64,000 bases of DNA from Poa pratensis (lineage: Eukaryota; Streptophyta; Magnoliopsida; Poales; Poaceae), in NCBI GenBank assembly GCA_947311845.1, contig CAMZMU010000116.1, positions 4,569,414 through 4,633,413 on the forward strand, in the 5' to 3' direction. Numbering within the stretch: the first letter of the stretch is position 1; the number at the start of each line of letters is the position of its first letter. Shown piece after piece: positions 22,486-34,449 of the stretch. The notes beneath the pieces were generated by a model, which was not told the DNA's origin, made no database searches, and saw only the letters and a program-made list of their open reading frames with translations. Both the position numbers and the translations under genes were made by a program.

Positions 22486-22589
22486 AGCCGTTTCTTCTTT
22501 TGATAAAAAATAAACACTAATAATTACTGCTATCTTCTTTTACTTCTCTTGCTTGTTTTTATATTTCCTCTACATGTATCCAAAATTTA

Positions 22590-23740
22590 TAGATTGTAAA
22601 AAAAGAGGTGGCAAAGTCCATGTCACCAGATCCAACATTCATCATATCCAGAAAAGATCCATTGCTCTCCATTTGTGAGTTGTCCATCCCCAAATTGTTC
22701 ATCTGTACAAGCAAAATTCTGCAGCAATTTAGTAAACAGCACAAGCAGCAGCAACTATTCAGTACAATAATCAGTACAAAAGTTCTTCAATTAACAGCAC
22801 GCACGCACGCAGCTAAGCAAAAATTCAGCAAGCAGCAGCATCAGGCTTTCAGTAAAGCAGGACACGAGCAGCACGCACGCACGCAGCTATTCACGCACGA
22901 ACGGACACACCTTTTCCCTAGGTCGGCCGAGCTCTCTCGCCGGCGACCAGCACCACCCCGAGCTCCCTCGCGCTCAGCCCTCTCCTCTGCCCCTCTCCTT
23001 CCCCAGCACCACCCCGAGCTCCCTCGCCGGCCGCCGCCCTCTCCTCTGCCCCTCCCCTTCCCCAGGACCGCCCCAAGCTCCATCGCCGGCCCACACATGC
23101 CCCGCCCTATCCTCTGCCCCTCCGCCCGCATCAAGCTCAAACCCATAGAAAACGGGGCGGCAGCGGCCGGATCCGGCGACACCCAAGCTGCCGAATCGAA
23201 TCCTGCGGCGCCCCCATCAAATTCCTATCTCAAAATGGAAAAAAGGGCAGAAATTACCTGCGGACGGCGAGTCGGGGAGTGGCGCCGGCGTGCTGCTCAT
23301 CTCCTACAATCACTGGATGCGTGCGGGAGGACTGCTCGCGAGCGAGCGGCTGCTGGAGATGGTCTAATCGGCGGCCGCCGTAGTCTCGTCTGTTCGGCTC
23401 CGTCAGCTCACCGCTCGCCCTCCGCGTCGCCACCACCATCCTCAAGTGCCTCTTCACGCCGGCATTGCGACCGTCCCGCCTGGCTCCATCCACTCGCCGA
23501 GGGAGAGACGAAGCGTGTGGCGGCGGTGGAGCTCACAGGAGGAGGAGCAAGCGGCGGCGGCGGCAGCGGAGGAGGAGCTCCAGGCGAGTGGCGGCGATGG
23601 ATGTTGCGGCTGGAAAACCCTAGTGGTGCTATGTCGTCAGAGGAGAAGGGAAGGAGAAGAACGGGCACTGTTCCACTTAGCGGTGGCAAGGGACGTAATA
23701 TCGACGAACTCGTGGGGATAAAGAAGAGACAGCAAATTCA
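22590..23740 (-). other. GC-rich gene-fragment-like region, probably 5' exons of a minus-strand transcript
   Basis: A splice-donor-like CCGCAG|GTAATTT lies on the minus strand at about 23258, preceded by a GC-rich stretch typical of grass 5' exons (23260-23700). Near 22618-22710 the minus strand reads MNNLGMDNSQMESNGSFLD after an acceptor-like CTGCAG. This could be a small exon of a Harbinger- or SANT-associated gene, but that is a guess. The long plus-strand reading frame across this region is low-complexity Ala/Pro/Ser/Arg and not convincing. It may be host sequence captured by the Helitron whose 3' end is at 20318. Confidence 0.35.
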
Positions 23741-24946
23741 TCTGTCGCTGACCTGTGGGCCCATGCTGATTTCTGAGTCACTGATTTGCGGGCCCAAGCT
23801 GAGAATGAACCACGGGGCTGCAATCCCAGGGAACTTAGATATGTTAGAGATGTCTGCCGCCTCACCTACACAGCCGCAGATCGCATCTCCACGACGGCGC
23901 CGTCCGCGCGACTCGCAGACCGCAGACGACCTGCACTTGCCTTATCTGCTCTACGCTGTAACCAAGTTAGTCTCACTGTTCAGCTCTACACTAGTCGACT
24001 ATAGTTGCTTAATCTTCAATCTGTTTTTCAGTTCTTGGTCCAGTTTAAGCCGATTAGCCATGATTGATAAATCTTCGAGGATCACCAAAAATACACTGGG
24101 GTTCATAATGGTATGTCCCTGAAGTCATAGGATATTTGTATCCGTGCCAAATTTTAGGAAAATCCACTCCGTATTCTTATTTGAGTAAAATCCGATCCGC
24201 GTTTGCATTCGACAACTTCCATATTCGATTGTATCGGTTTAAAAATATGAAACGGATGTGGGAAGGGTACTTTTCGATTTACATCCGATCCGTTTCCATC
24301 CCTAGGTGCGATCAAGTAACTGGACATAGTAAGGTAGTATCTGGATCTTGAGTGGATCGCTACTTTTGCACAAATTATAACTAAAATATGTGGGGAAACA
24401 AGAAGTGGAGGTGAATTGATGGTGAGCTCATATAAACTAGTAATTCAGAGTCTGCAGCTATAACAAGAGAAAACAAGATCGGATGTGTACTGTAGTTCTG
24501 TTTTCCTCCTATATACTTATATCACCCTTTTATGCATCCGGTCAACATCAACGCGGATAGTGGACCAACCGTCGTGCATATCAATGGTCAGGCAATCTAT
24601 AAGTCGATAAGTTGCAATTGGCTAATAGTCAGGCAATGTATAAATCAACAAGTTGAAGCAAAAAAATAATTGGCTTTTCACAATCGCACCATCAACTGTT
24701 AAAATTACACTTCAGGCTTCAGAGATACAGTGAAAACACTTCAGACAGCTGGTTTACACTGTTCCGTTATTCTAAATAATGGAACCCGGTCCCATGTGGG
24801 AGCCGTATTGCCAGACAGCTGGTTTACACACAAAACACAGAAACAGATACATATAGCGCATCCCCAGTGCACACATTGATTTGCAACATGGGTATATGAA
24901 GTAAAGCAATACCACGGGTGAATGATAAGTCTTAACTTCATCAGTG
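23741..24946. other. Intergenic region downstream of the BLE2-like gene
   Basis: 24150-24310 has GATCCG/CGGAT-rich sequence resembling terminal parts of a DNA transposon, but no inverted pair was found. CAGACAGCTGGTTTACAC is duplicated at about 24743 and 24814. No gene is seen. It should include the BLE2-like gene's 3' UTR (minus strand), though I found no clear AATAAA on that strand. Confidence 0.4.
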
Positions 24947-27900
24947 TTACCCGTCGGTGGAGATAACTGGCTCCACATTTTCAAATTCTTGTGCCTTGAA
25001 GTATATGTCGACACTTTCCTTAGCTTCCTTCACAAGGGAAACGAGACTCCTGACAGGCTTCATTGTAGACGTCGTGCCATCATCTTCGCTGGCAAAAAGC
25101 ATGGATATGTCAAGAAGAGACATGCTTTCAGAAGCACTGGATAGTGCTCCCATCAAGCTCTCCAGCTCTTTTTTTTGGTAGCTGCCCCTGTGCTTCATCA
25201 TTGACATGACCATCTTACAGGTCAGTTTCATCAGTTTCAGGCAATGGACCGTCGGAATGCTGTTTGCTACTACCATGTTCTTGAGCTTCCTTGGAAGGCT
25301 AATTGCATCAACGGCACCAAACTGAGAGGCCAGATCTTCATCAGCACTGATGAATATGTCGCATACCGTAACAAAGAGGGATAACAGGGGTGCATGGAAT
25401 TCCTCGTCCTCTTCATTGTCCAACTCATCGACCTCCATGTCCTCCTCACCTTTGTCCTCATGTTTTGGAGGATAGGCGTAAGGAGAGGTTTTGTCCCTGG
25501 CGTTGTTGTCTTGTGGATTATCACATTGGTTTTCTATGTCAGTTTCATTGTCTATGAATTTGACCTGGTCTGATTCTGCTAGTCGATGTGTTTCATCTTT
25601 CGTCAATCTATAACCAAGTATCCATGCAAGCACCTGAAAGGGTAAGAAAATTTTGAGCTTAAAGAGGTAATAATAATCAAAGGCAGAAATGTAGAATAGT
25701 CAACACCACTTATATGCTGTCGATGATCAGACAAAACAAAGTATTTCACGTGGATTACCTTAGGCATTGCATCTGTCATGTGCTTCTTAAGTTCACATGG
25801 AGACTCATCATCTTGTGTGTGATGAATACACATTTGCTCCAGGATTTGAGCTGCTCTTATCCTGCATGTATTGTTCTCATCATCATCTAAAAGTAGTATC
25901 TTGGTGAGGGTACCAACAATCTCGCCGCCGTTCACCTGCAAGATAATACTTATATTGCTCCCGCCATGGATAGATAACTTCGCCAGTGCTTCACCCGCCA
26001 ACTTTCTGATGGACCTGTCCTTGGAATCATCAGCGAAGATGTCTACCAACATCTTAACATAAGCTTCCCTGCTCTTCGTGTCCATGTATAATTCTATGAG
26101 AATGCCCATGGATCGCTTCTGCAGATTTATATGACAGCAGCTGCAGTTGAGAATCCTCTCCATGGTGCTGATTGCTTCTGTGTTGCTTGAGATTTCTCGA
26201 CGCAGCTGGGCCCCAGTCTCTCCAGGAGCAGCGACTAGCAGGAACATGACCTTCAGTGACTCCTCTACTACGCTGATGGACCACGCACCGTCACTGAATT
26301 GGTGAATCATGTCGGAGGTGAGAGGCCCCATGATCCTAGGAAGCAGACCTTGGGTGTGGCTCATGATTCTGCAGTTATTCTCCTTGGTTGCCAGCTTTCC
26401 GAGGATGCGCAAGCCTGTCAGCACCAGCTTCTCGTAGGCCTCCCGGAGGTTACCGGCATCGTTGCCTGGTGACGGCAGGCGACTGTCTTGTCGATTCCAA
26501 TATACTAGCCCAAATAGGTGTCGTGTCCGGTTTCTATTGTATGGCTTGATCAGAAGATATTCTTCGAAACTCCCGATCAGGCTACATATGTACTGAATCG
26601 CCCGCGGGAATTGCTCCAAGTTGATATCCAGAGCAAGGTGGGCCACTATCGTCGCGCCCTGGTTCCTCGTCTCTCTGTCAAATGCGCCCCGGGGATCCAG
26701 CGTCTGCAACAGTGTGTGCAGTACGGGTGAAGGGGTTGCGGATATGATCAGATTTTTCATCATCGTGTGCTGCCCTATGATCTTTTCCTTGGTTCTCCTC
26801 TCCCCAAGGCATATGGCCGTGTACAACATCCTTACCCCGGAAAGGCAGTCATCAAGTGACTTGGAACTGAGCAAGTCTACAGCATGTGTGATGAGGTTCC
26901 TCCCTCTCGCGAAGGATGGGTCCTTCTCGCACCCAATCCTTGTTTCGCGCAAGTATGTCAATACTGCTTCACATTTATCTTCATCATCAGGATCTGTCAG
27001 CACTCGCTTAACAAACCCCATCTTCGTGCGAGCAAAGATGAACCTATAGCAGAACAGAACTCCTTGGAGCAGAGCAAGGAAGTACAAGGTGTCCATTGCC
27101 GGCTTCAGGTTTGCTCCTGAATCCAAGTTACGTCCGTAATCATGTTGTATCAGACGCCAAATTGATATCCCTGAGGAGATCAACAGCCCAAACACGTAGA
27201 TAGCTGCCAGAGGGCATACTAGTATGGCTGACACCAGCAGGTGAACCACCACTAGACCAAATGTTACCAACATACGAATAGCATACCACAGCCACCCGAA
27301 CCGATCGAGAATGCCTTTATCCGGAAAAACGCCAAAAAAAGTACCAAACAGCATACCGATGATTGAATTCACTATATGGCTTAACTTCTCGTTCAGATAG
27401 ACATCGAATATCCTGTTGTAAATATGGACAAGATAAGTGACAAGACACATACTAACAAAAGCTCATGATCATTTCCCGCAAGAAAGAAAGAAAGAAAGCA
27501 CATAATCAGTCTGGCCGGACGGACGCGCGTGACGATGAACCACGAGTATATATCGGACAATTTAACACCCACGATCGCAGACGGATACAGGCATCCCGTG
27601 TCCGTGTACGTTATGCCTTATCGCTTACTATTCGAAATTAAAGCCGTGTGCGAGGCTTTGAACGGTACCCCTAGGCCAAAAATTCACAGACACTTTGAGT
27701 TTTTTAAACGTGTGCACGTTATCGCAAACGGACTTGTTGGCAAAAAGCGTGTGCGTTCGTTCGTCCTATCGCACACCTAATTTCGTTATTTGCCCATATG
27801 AAATGTTGCTGAATTATATGATTATCCTAAATAAATCGTGTGCGATACATCGTGCTATTGGACACGATTAGGTTGATGTTATAGCTTGCTTAATAGTTCG

Positions 27901-30900
27901 TCTGCCCGCATTTTTCTGAAATCTCGCTAAGTATTAAATATCATGGTGTTCTTTTGTTGATTTAGAATTTGTACAGTGCCACACAACAAATAAGTCATGG
28001 AAGATCGGGCATGGGGTACCTTTGTGGACCTTGCGCCGTCGGACTTGGAGGAGGCGTTGGCCTCAGCGGACGTAGCTGGGGTAGCTCAACCAAACTCGCA
28101 CCGTGGGAATCAGACGAGATGATGTCCACAGCGGGCTCAATCAATCTCACGTCGACTGAGGTGTAGGAGGACCTATCCCCAGCGCACAGAGTTGGGGTAC
28201 TTCGTTGACCTCACGGCGGTGGAGGAGCAAGAAGACTAGCCTCTGGCCACCCCCGTGGAACTGGAGGAACGTAAGTTGGTGGAGATGTCCATCACGTTTG
28301 TGAGGTGTGAGGAAGCATTGGTGCATTACATGGTCGAGGAGTCTTTCGCCACACTTCAAAATTTCCGGGTGCGTGCGCTGCTGGGCGCTAGGCAGGAGGT
28401 CAAGAAGCAGACATGGCTTTGGATGGGCGCCGGGGAAGGCGATTGGCCAATTGGAAAGTCGGTCAGTCCGGCAATGGCTCTTTTTCTGGGGAGCTATAAA
28501 AATGCCCCCTTCTTCCCCAAAGCCACCAGCTCTTTCGAGCATGTTTTCCCCTCTCTCTATTCCATTGTTAATATTGGAAAACTTGCCCCTGTCAATTCCT
28601 CCCATGATTCTTGCATATCTTTGAGGGAAAAGAAATAGGAGATCTAGATCTACATTTTCACCAATCCATCCCTCCTCTAAGTGAGGGGGAGATCTTGATC
28701 TTAGAGTTCCATTTGTTGAGTTCTTCTTTGTTCTTCCTCTCTTCTCCCCCATAAGCATTAGTTGCTTTTGGTGGGATTTGAGAGTGAACGATTTGAGCAC
28801 TCGTGCTCCTACCATTGCATTGTGCATCGGTTTGTGCTCTCAACGAGGATTTGTGGAAGTGAAATTTCGTGAGCTTGTTACCCTTGGGTCGTTGGACCCT
28901 AGACGATGTGTGGTGATCTTGGGAGCCTCCAATCCAGTGTTGGATGCGTGCCCCAAGTTTGTGACTCGGGAGCCTCCAATCCAGTTGTGAATGCGTGTCT
29001 CGGGATTGCTGTAAAGGCGCCGGTTTCTGCCTTGAAGGTTACCGATAGTGCAAGGTGAACCGAGTTTCTGGGCGAGATTCATCGGAGAATAGGGTGAGTC
29101 CATTAGTGGAAGTGAAAGTTGTGAGCTTGTTACCCTTGGGTCATTGGACCCTAGACGGCTTCGTGGTGATTCTTGGGAGCCTCTAGTTTAGTTCATGGTT
29201 TTCAAATTCAGTGAGATTTCAACGAAATTCACTGAATTTCAGCAATTTCAGCATACACCGAAATAATTACCTTTCGGTCAAAATATTTCAGCAGTTTCAA
29301 TACTACACATGGATATAAACAATATTTAAAATATTTTGAAAATTTTCAAATATGTAATTAAATCTTAAGAGAAAATTTCGGCCTTTTGGCCAAAACGAAA
29401 ACCACTGAATTTCAGTGATTTCAGTAGTGCCCAAAATTTTTCCAAAACTGAAATTTAAAACCATGGTTCAGTTATGGATGCGTGCCCCAAGGCTTGTGGT
29501 GTAAAGGCGCTGGTTTCCGCTCCGAAGGTTACCGATAGTGAAAGGTGAATCAATTCTTTGTGGTGCGGTTCGTCTGAGAATAGGGTGAGCCCATTGTGGC
29601 GTTGAGCAAGCCTGTTGTGGTGAAGCTCACACCCCTCCAACGAGACATACTCCACTCAAAAGGAGGAACTCGATAATACATCATCGTCTCCGTTTGCCTC
29701 AGTTATTTTTATACCCGAGCTCTTTACTTATGCACTTTATATTGTGATAGCCTTCGTATTTGAAGTCTTATATCTTGCTATCACAATGTTGCTTATCTTG
29801 CTTAACATAAGTTGTTGGTGCACATAGTTGAGCCTAATATATTTAGGTTATGGGCTTGATAAGTTAAACACTAAGTTTCTTCCACATTTATTCAAGACTA
29901 ATCCGGAAACGTTTTAATCGCCTATTCATTCCCCCCTTGGCGACATCGTTGCCCTTTCACCGACCCTATGCTTGCCCCCCAAGACAAGGGGGCGGCCAAG
30001 GAGAAAAGAGCGGCGGCTAGAGTTTTAGGGTTCCCCACAAAACCTATGTCGGTCGGCCCATCTTGCCCATGGGGGGTGGGGGGAGTCTTTCCCCTCGTCC
30101 CCTATCCCTATATAAACAGGGGTCTCCCATCCTCTTTGACGCACAACTTGATCTGAGATTTTTGAGGAACCCCTCTCTCTCTAGATCCAGTCTTTCTCTC
30201 TCTCTCTCATGTGTTGGGATCTTCTGCTTATATACATCAGTTGATAATTAGTCCCGAGCGTCAAAATTCTGCTGGACCTGAAGTGATATACGTGTGCGAA
30301 TTCCTGGAAGGATCATAGTTTGATCCCCATTCGGGTGGACGTACTTGGGGATTTGGCAACATACTCACTGTTAGGCTTAGCCATGAGGATCTAAATCAGG
30401 TTTCACATCCTCAACTTCTGCTACACGGTGTTGGTATGAATCTAGATCCAAAAACTATCACTTGTACCTTGATAGATAGATCTTGAATGTTACGTGCAAT
30501 GCAATTTTTTTTAATTCCATACGTGTAACCCTACAATATGTACACAACCAGGGTGTGTTACAAACAAATACAAGAGTGATCATGGTGATGATCATAACAC
30601 AACATTAAAAAAATCTTTAGGAGGTAATGGATATGTTTCCTGACAAAGAACTCAGTGAAAAGGGTTTTACAATGGCGCAAGCTTTGTTCGGAAATTTAAT
30701 CAAACTTAGTGTTTAATTATAAGGTGGCGTAGATGGAAGTTGTTCCATGCTAGATTTGGATGAGTTCCAAAGTTTAACACTAACAGATTTTATAGCGAAT
30801 GTCGTGTATATCACTGCTTTGGAAGCAACAACGCGTGACGTTTGGATTAAAAGTTCATAAATAAACTTGAAGTCATGAGAACGTTGTTTAGTTTTCGTTT

Positions 30901-31958
30901 TCCATACATGCCCATGTTGATTCCGAACGTAGTGATTGCATGGAGTTCTATTTTAAGACAATGAGTGGCATATTGGTATGAACTATGGACCAAGAAGCCA
31001 AGGTCCCTCGAGAAATCCGATAAGTAAATAAAGCAGATTCTACCTCATTATGAATGGGCAAATTAAATGTAAAAACATGGAAAATACACACGGACCTGAT
31101 GTGTTAGATCTGGGACGAATCCTTTACCACAAGCAAAACATCATTTAGGAGTTAGAAAATCTTCGTTTTGATGAAATGGTCAAGGTGACATCATGTAGGA
31201 TGGTAAAGGTGCTTGTGAATTCAAAAAAGTCAGTGGGAGCGCAACACATATTTCTAACACTTTATGGACTACATGACTTTGATGGGAAACAATATATTTT
31301 CTTGACATGGTTAAGATTTCATTGAAAATAGTTTTTCGACAAAGGCAAGGCAAAGAAGCATACGCATAGGACATCAAGATCTATGGGCATAGATTGAGAT
31401 TCCTAATGTGGCTAAGCCATAATACGTATAAAGTTACTGAAATCGTTCAGTATAAACACACCAAGAAGAGTTCTTGCCAAGTTCATATATGCACAAATTC
31501 GAGGGTGACGGTGGACACAATATTAGGAGCGCCGGTGGAATATGCTCTCATGTGGTTGTCCGCATATTGTAATCGTATAGTGTGTGTGTGTGTGCTTCCT
31601 TGTACTACAAATCACTCACTATTTTTGTAGGATAATACTCTGATGAAGATCCAAAAGATGAATATAAAATGAAAAGAATGATAATACTGTTTTTCTAGAA
31701 AACACATAAGAATTAAGCATTAGAGATGCAGCATTATTACCCGGCTGTTTGTACAAGGGTAATAAATGTGAGACACCAAAAGTCTTTCTTCTCAAGCACG
31801 GAGACGAAGCCACCAAGAAGTACGACGGTGGTCCAAGTAAGTATAAGGAAACCTAGACCCTTGATAGCCATGGATAGGTAGCCCATGGACAATGCATATC
31901 TGTTGATATACAACACCTCCGACCATAGGCTGTCATCAATTTTCCGGCAGTATGCCAT
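24947..31958 (-). CDS. BLE2-like protein: N-terminal membrane segments plus armadillo-like region
   Basis: Three coding exons on the minus strand: 31958-31741, 27412-25759 and 25633-24947. Introns are 4328 bp and 125 bp with GT..AG borders. The first join is phase 2 and yields [16 protein letters not shown]; the second is phase 0 (DAMPK-VLAW). The product is 852 aa. Hydrophobic segments lie at about 35-53 ([19 protein letters not shown]), 112-133, 134-153 and 180-199. The remainder is a soluble helical, armadillo-like region ending in an acidic patch ([16 protein letters not shown]) and a short tail. I recognise the BLE2 (brassinosteroid leaf-enhanced 2) family of grasses, linked to growth; its biochemical role is unknown to me. 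An ATG at 27450 inside the intron would give a shorter frame but discards the conserved N-terminus. No lesion is seen. Exon 1 may start earlier, but 31958 is the first in-frame ATG. Confidence 0.85.
27481..27499. repeat. (GAAA)n microsatellite in BLE2-like intron 1
   Basis: AAGAAAGAAAGAAAGAAAG lies about 70 bp upstream (in gene orientation) of the exon 2 acceptor, giving a pyrimidine/purine-skewed tract near the splice site. Confidence 0.8.
28862..29620 (+). repeat. Direct duplication of a ~230-bp block, second copy split by a MITE
   Basis: GTGAGCTTGTTACCCTTGGG..GACCCTAGACG begins copies at about 28869 and 29121. Each continues with CTTGGGAGCCTC, GGATGCGTGCCCCAA, then AAGGCGC(C/T)GGTTTC and AAGGTTACCGATAGTG. 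In copy 2 the 29194-29465 MITE separates the GGGAGCCTC part from the GGATGCGTGCC part. Confidence 0.75.
29194..29465. mobile_element. hAT-like MITE, 272 bp
   Basis: Its ends are CATGGTTTTCAAATTCAG and (inverted) CATGGTTTTAAATTTCAG, with further internal complementarity (CACTGAATTTCAG). The flanking 8-mers GTTTAGTT (29186-29193) and GTTCAGTT (29466-29473) match at 7 of 8 positions. Comparison with the uninterrupted copy of the host repeat (28862 onward) confirms it is an insertion. Confidence 0.75.
30106..30124 (+). promoter_or_regulatory. TATA box of the putative LTR
   Basis: CTATATAAACAG in a GC-rich context is followed about 60-100 bp later by CT repeats (30175-30210), as in LTR promoters. 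It lies on the strand opposite to the BLE2-like gene, inside its first intron. Confidence 0.5.
30551..31740. other. BLE2-like intron 1, donor-proximal part without recognised elements
   Basis: No coding homology is recognised. A short (GT)n tract occurs near 31580. The intron donor GTAATA (minus strand) is at 31735-31740. Confidence 0.45.
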
Positions 31959-34121
31959 TGCACCTCCCTGAAGAGTTGAGGCCAATCCGAAAGGATTAGA
32001 ACAGCATGCCCGACCAATTCTCCAATTATGAACAGAAGGAACAAAAAAAAAACGGCGGACGTTCGGAGCGGCGTCTTACAGCACGACGCTCTCCTAGACT
32101 CCGACCGTCCGAGCCATCCGATTAGCCCATGTGGCTGCACCCACTCTCATGATGTGAGCGGGGCTGATATGGAAGGAGGTCCATGGCGGCTGGTGCCGTA
32201 AAATGAATAACAGAAAAAGAAGATGATGCTAACTACATCATCTCTTTTCGCAAAAAACTACACCATCTGGGGCGCTATCCGTGCATAATAAACGAAAAAC
32301 TAGAGAAATCTGAAGCTCAAATGTTTGAACTGATCGATCTTACCTGCAGCAAGTGGGTACAGCGATCGGTTTGCAGGAATCCGGAGAGAAATATAAACCC
32401 AATCTCAGAGGAGAAAGGGATTGAAGTAGCTACAACTCAATATGTAAGAATGCACCCTCAGGCCCGTCGCTGGCTTATTTAACATGGTTTGGAAGTAAAC
32501 GATATGCTCAATTATGCAAGGATCGAGATTAGATCTTGACCAACACCAAGCGAGGCCACTGTGACATGATCCCAGCAGTTAGACAGCATGTTCAGCTGCT
32601 TAGCTGACCATGAGATAAATAATACAAGTAGAAACTGTCTCTTGATTACTTCACCAATTAATGAACATAGAAAGACACACCACACCATACAATAGGTCGT
32701 TGTAAAATCGTAGCCGACATGTCCGACTGCGAGCAAAGCTTAAGTTTTTGTGTCAGCAGGTCATATGCACTTTACAATGTTAATTTTGAGGATTCATTGG
32801 AGATCTAATCGCTACCCGGAAACAGGACAATTGGCGTGTGCTCTCTGTTTTGCTGAGTGCAAAATATCATAGACTAGTCAACATAATAACTAAGTCGTGC
32901 ACAGCAAAAAATCACACAGAATAACGCGACACTCCATAGGGGTTGGGGTTTCTCTATGGTAATATACTAAGACGTACATATTTGTAGTCTTCCTACGTCT
33001 GATAAAAATGAAGCAAGTTGCTACAATTTTTGCAACTACATGCTTACCAACTTTGCTGTTAGCGACGCTGAATAGACGGGGGTCGTTATATTGTACTGTT
33101 AGTGTGTGCGATGAGCATCATGTTGACAGTTGGCGTTGGCGGGATGTCAACTCCTATTAGGCTGTAAGAGGACTGACCGTTCACACTTCCATGTCACTTC
33201 TCTTTTTAGAAACTACAGCCTATATTAAAATGTAACGAGAATATAAAACGATGTACTACTAGTATAGTATAGTTACGCAGAATGAAAGTGTTTTGTGCAC
33301 TCGAGCTCCAGTGATCCTGCCTATTTCAAAAAATTATTCCGGCGAGTTTCTCCGACGAGACTTATGATGCAAAACAGAACAAATTGTAGCAAATAATTTC
33401 TTCTTATAATGCATATTCACATAACATATGGTGCAAAAATTCAGACATGGACAAAAACCTCGTAGCAAAAACATTGTGCTATTGCTACTATTGCAGCAAA
33501 AAATGTAAATATTACAATATCGTAGCAGAAGCAGCAGCGACGATGTTGACTGCGTGCAACTGCGACCGGAAGCACCGGCACCTTGCCACCGTAGCACCGC
33601 TGCCCTCCCATTGTAGCAGCACCGAGCACCTTCGACGGAGGCAACAGGCGCTTGCAGCACGCACCTTCGACGAAGGTGAGGACAAGGACAGCCGTCCTGG
33701 AGGCGGCGGCGCGCAGGGAATCCGTCCCCGGCAGCGATGGCGCGATGGGAAGCCGTCCCGACGACGGCGGCGCGCAGGGAAAGGCGGCAGTCGAGGGCGG
33801 CGGCCAGAGGCAGAGGACGAGCAACAGGAGCAGATAGAAGGATGACGGCGCCAGGCCAGAGCAGGTGACGGCGCGCTCGAACTAGCGTCCGCGGTAGTCT
33901 GCGCTCCACTCGAGCACGGCGAGCGCCAAGTGGGGATCGGCTTGGAAGCGATAAGGCTGTGAGGTGCGGTCGAGTTTCGTCTGTGGACCCACGGTAGCAA
34001 CGCGTCGCTCGCTCGACCCGCGACAGCCACGGGATGCAACGGATCGGACGGCGCGCGAGGGGGAGGATGGTGTTGCCAGAGATCCCCGGGTGATGTTCTG
34101 GCCAAATTTGAAAGCTACATA
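31959..34121. other. Divergent intergenic region upstream of the BLE2-like gene
   Basis: It should contain the BLE2-like promoter (minus strand), but no clear TATA box is visible. 33540-34080 is a GC-rich low-complexity block with imperfect repeats (CCGTCC..GACGGCGGCGCGCAGGGAA twice near 33700 and 33755). It opens frames on both strands without any recognisable domain, so I do not call a gene there. Confidence 0.45.
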
Positions 34122-34214
34122 CTCCCTCTGGTCCACTTTAAATGACGTGGAGAGAGTACTAGTGTAGTAAAATTTGTATACAAACTTGCGACACTAATTT
34201 CGGTTCAGAGGGAG
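34122..34214. mobile_element. Stowaway MITE, 93 bp, TA target duplication
   Basis: CTCCCTCTGGTCC at the left is matched by the inverted GG(T)TCAGAGGGAG at the right, with TA on both sides (34120-34121 and 34215-34216). CTCCCTCYG termini and the TA duplication are diagnostic of Stowaway (Tc1/mariner) MITEs. It sits about 70 bp upstream of the TATA box before the BLE2 fragment. Confidence 0.9.
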
Positions 34215-34286
34215 TATATTAAGTGTTTTCTCTAAAAGATAATAACAGCGGCCTGTACATCAATCAGTTGATGAACGCGGGAAGTC

Positions 34287-34294
34287 TATATAAA
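34287..34294 (+). promoter_or_regulatory. TATA box upstream of the BLE2 N-terminal fragment
   Basis: TATATAAA in the context AGTCTATATAAAAAAC lies about 155 bp before the ATG at 34450, a plausible core-promoter spacing for a plant gene with a short leader. Confidence 0.5.
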
Positions 34295-34449
34295 AAACAA
34301 CGACCTTGATCACTTGGCCTCGGTCAATATGTCCAATCCCGTTTTTGGCATAAACAATCATATCGTTTACCGAGGGGTCTGATCAGCTTGCCAGTATTAG
34401 TTTGCAGCGTTTTGCACTCGTCCTCAACTGCCTAGGGTCTTAGGGAAGA

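Larger units (their letters stand above)
27965..30550 (+). mobile_element. LTR-retrotransposon-like insertion in BLE2-like intron 1 (unclassified)
   Basis: This plus-strand block differs in composition from the surrounding intron. It contains a degenerate reading stretch at 27998-28620 ([24 protein letters not shown]), repeated blocks at 28860-29600, and a promoter-like segment with CCCTATATAAACAGGGG at about 30107 followed by a CT-rich tract. That arrangement is usual for the LTR of a grass retrotransposon. I could not identify pol domains, paired LTRs or target duplications, so boundaries and class are approximate. Confidence 0.45.

Noticed and set aside
22608..24122. Long plus-strand open frame (504 codons)
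   Set aside because: The translation is low-complexity Ala/Pro/Ser/Arg typical of GC-rich grass 5' exons read on the wrong strand, with no domain. A minus-strand splice donor at about 23258 suggests the real signal is on the other strand.
27413..27450. ATG at 27450 as start of the BLE2-like protein
   Set aside because: The first 13 codons are intron sequence. A good acceptor (ACAACAG) at 27413 and the phase-matched exon at 31741-31958 restore the conserved N-terminus.
31853..32140. Open frame overlapping BLE2 exon 1 on the same strand
   Set aside because: It is in a different frame from the conserved exon and extends into upstream DNA without recognisable sequence.
33334..34105. Overlapping frames on both strands in a GC-rich block
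   Set aside because: They contain imperfect short repeats and no domain, and composition alone explains the open frames.
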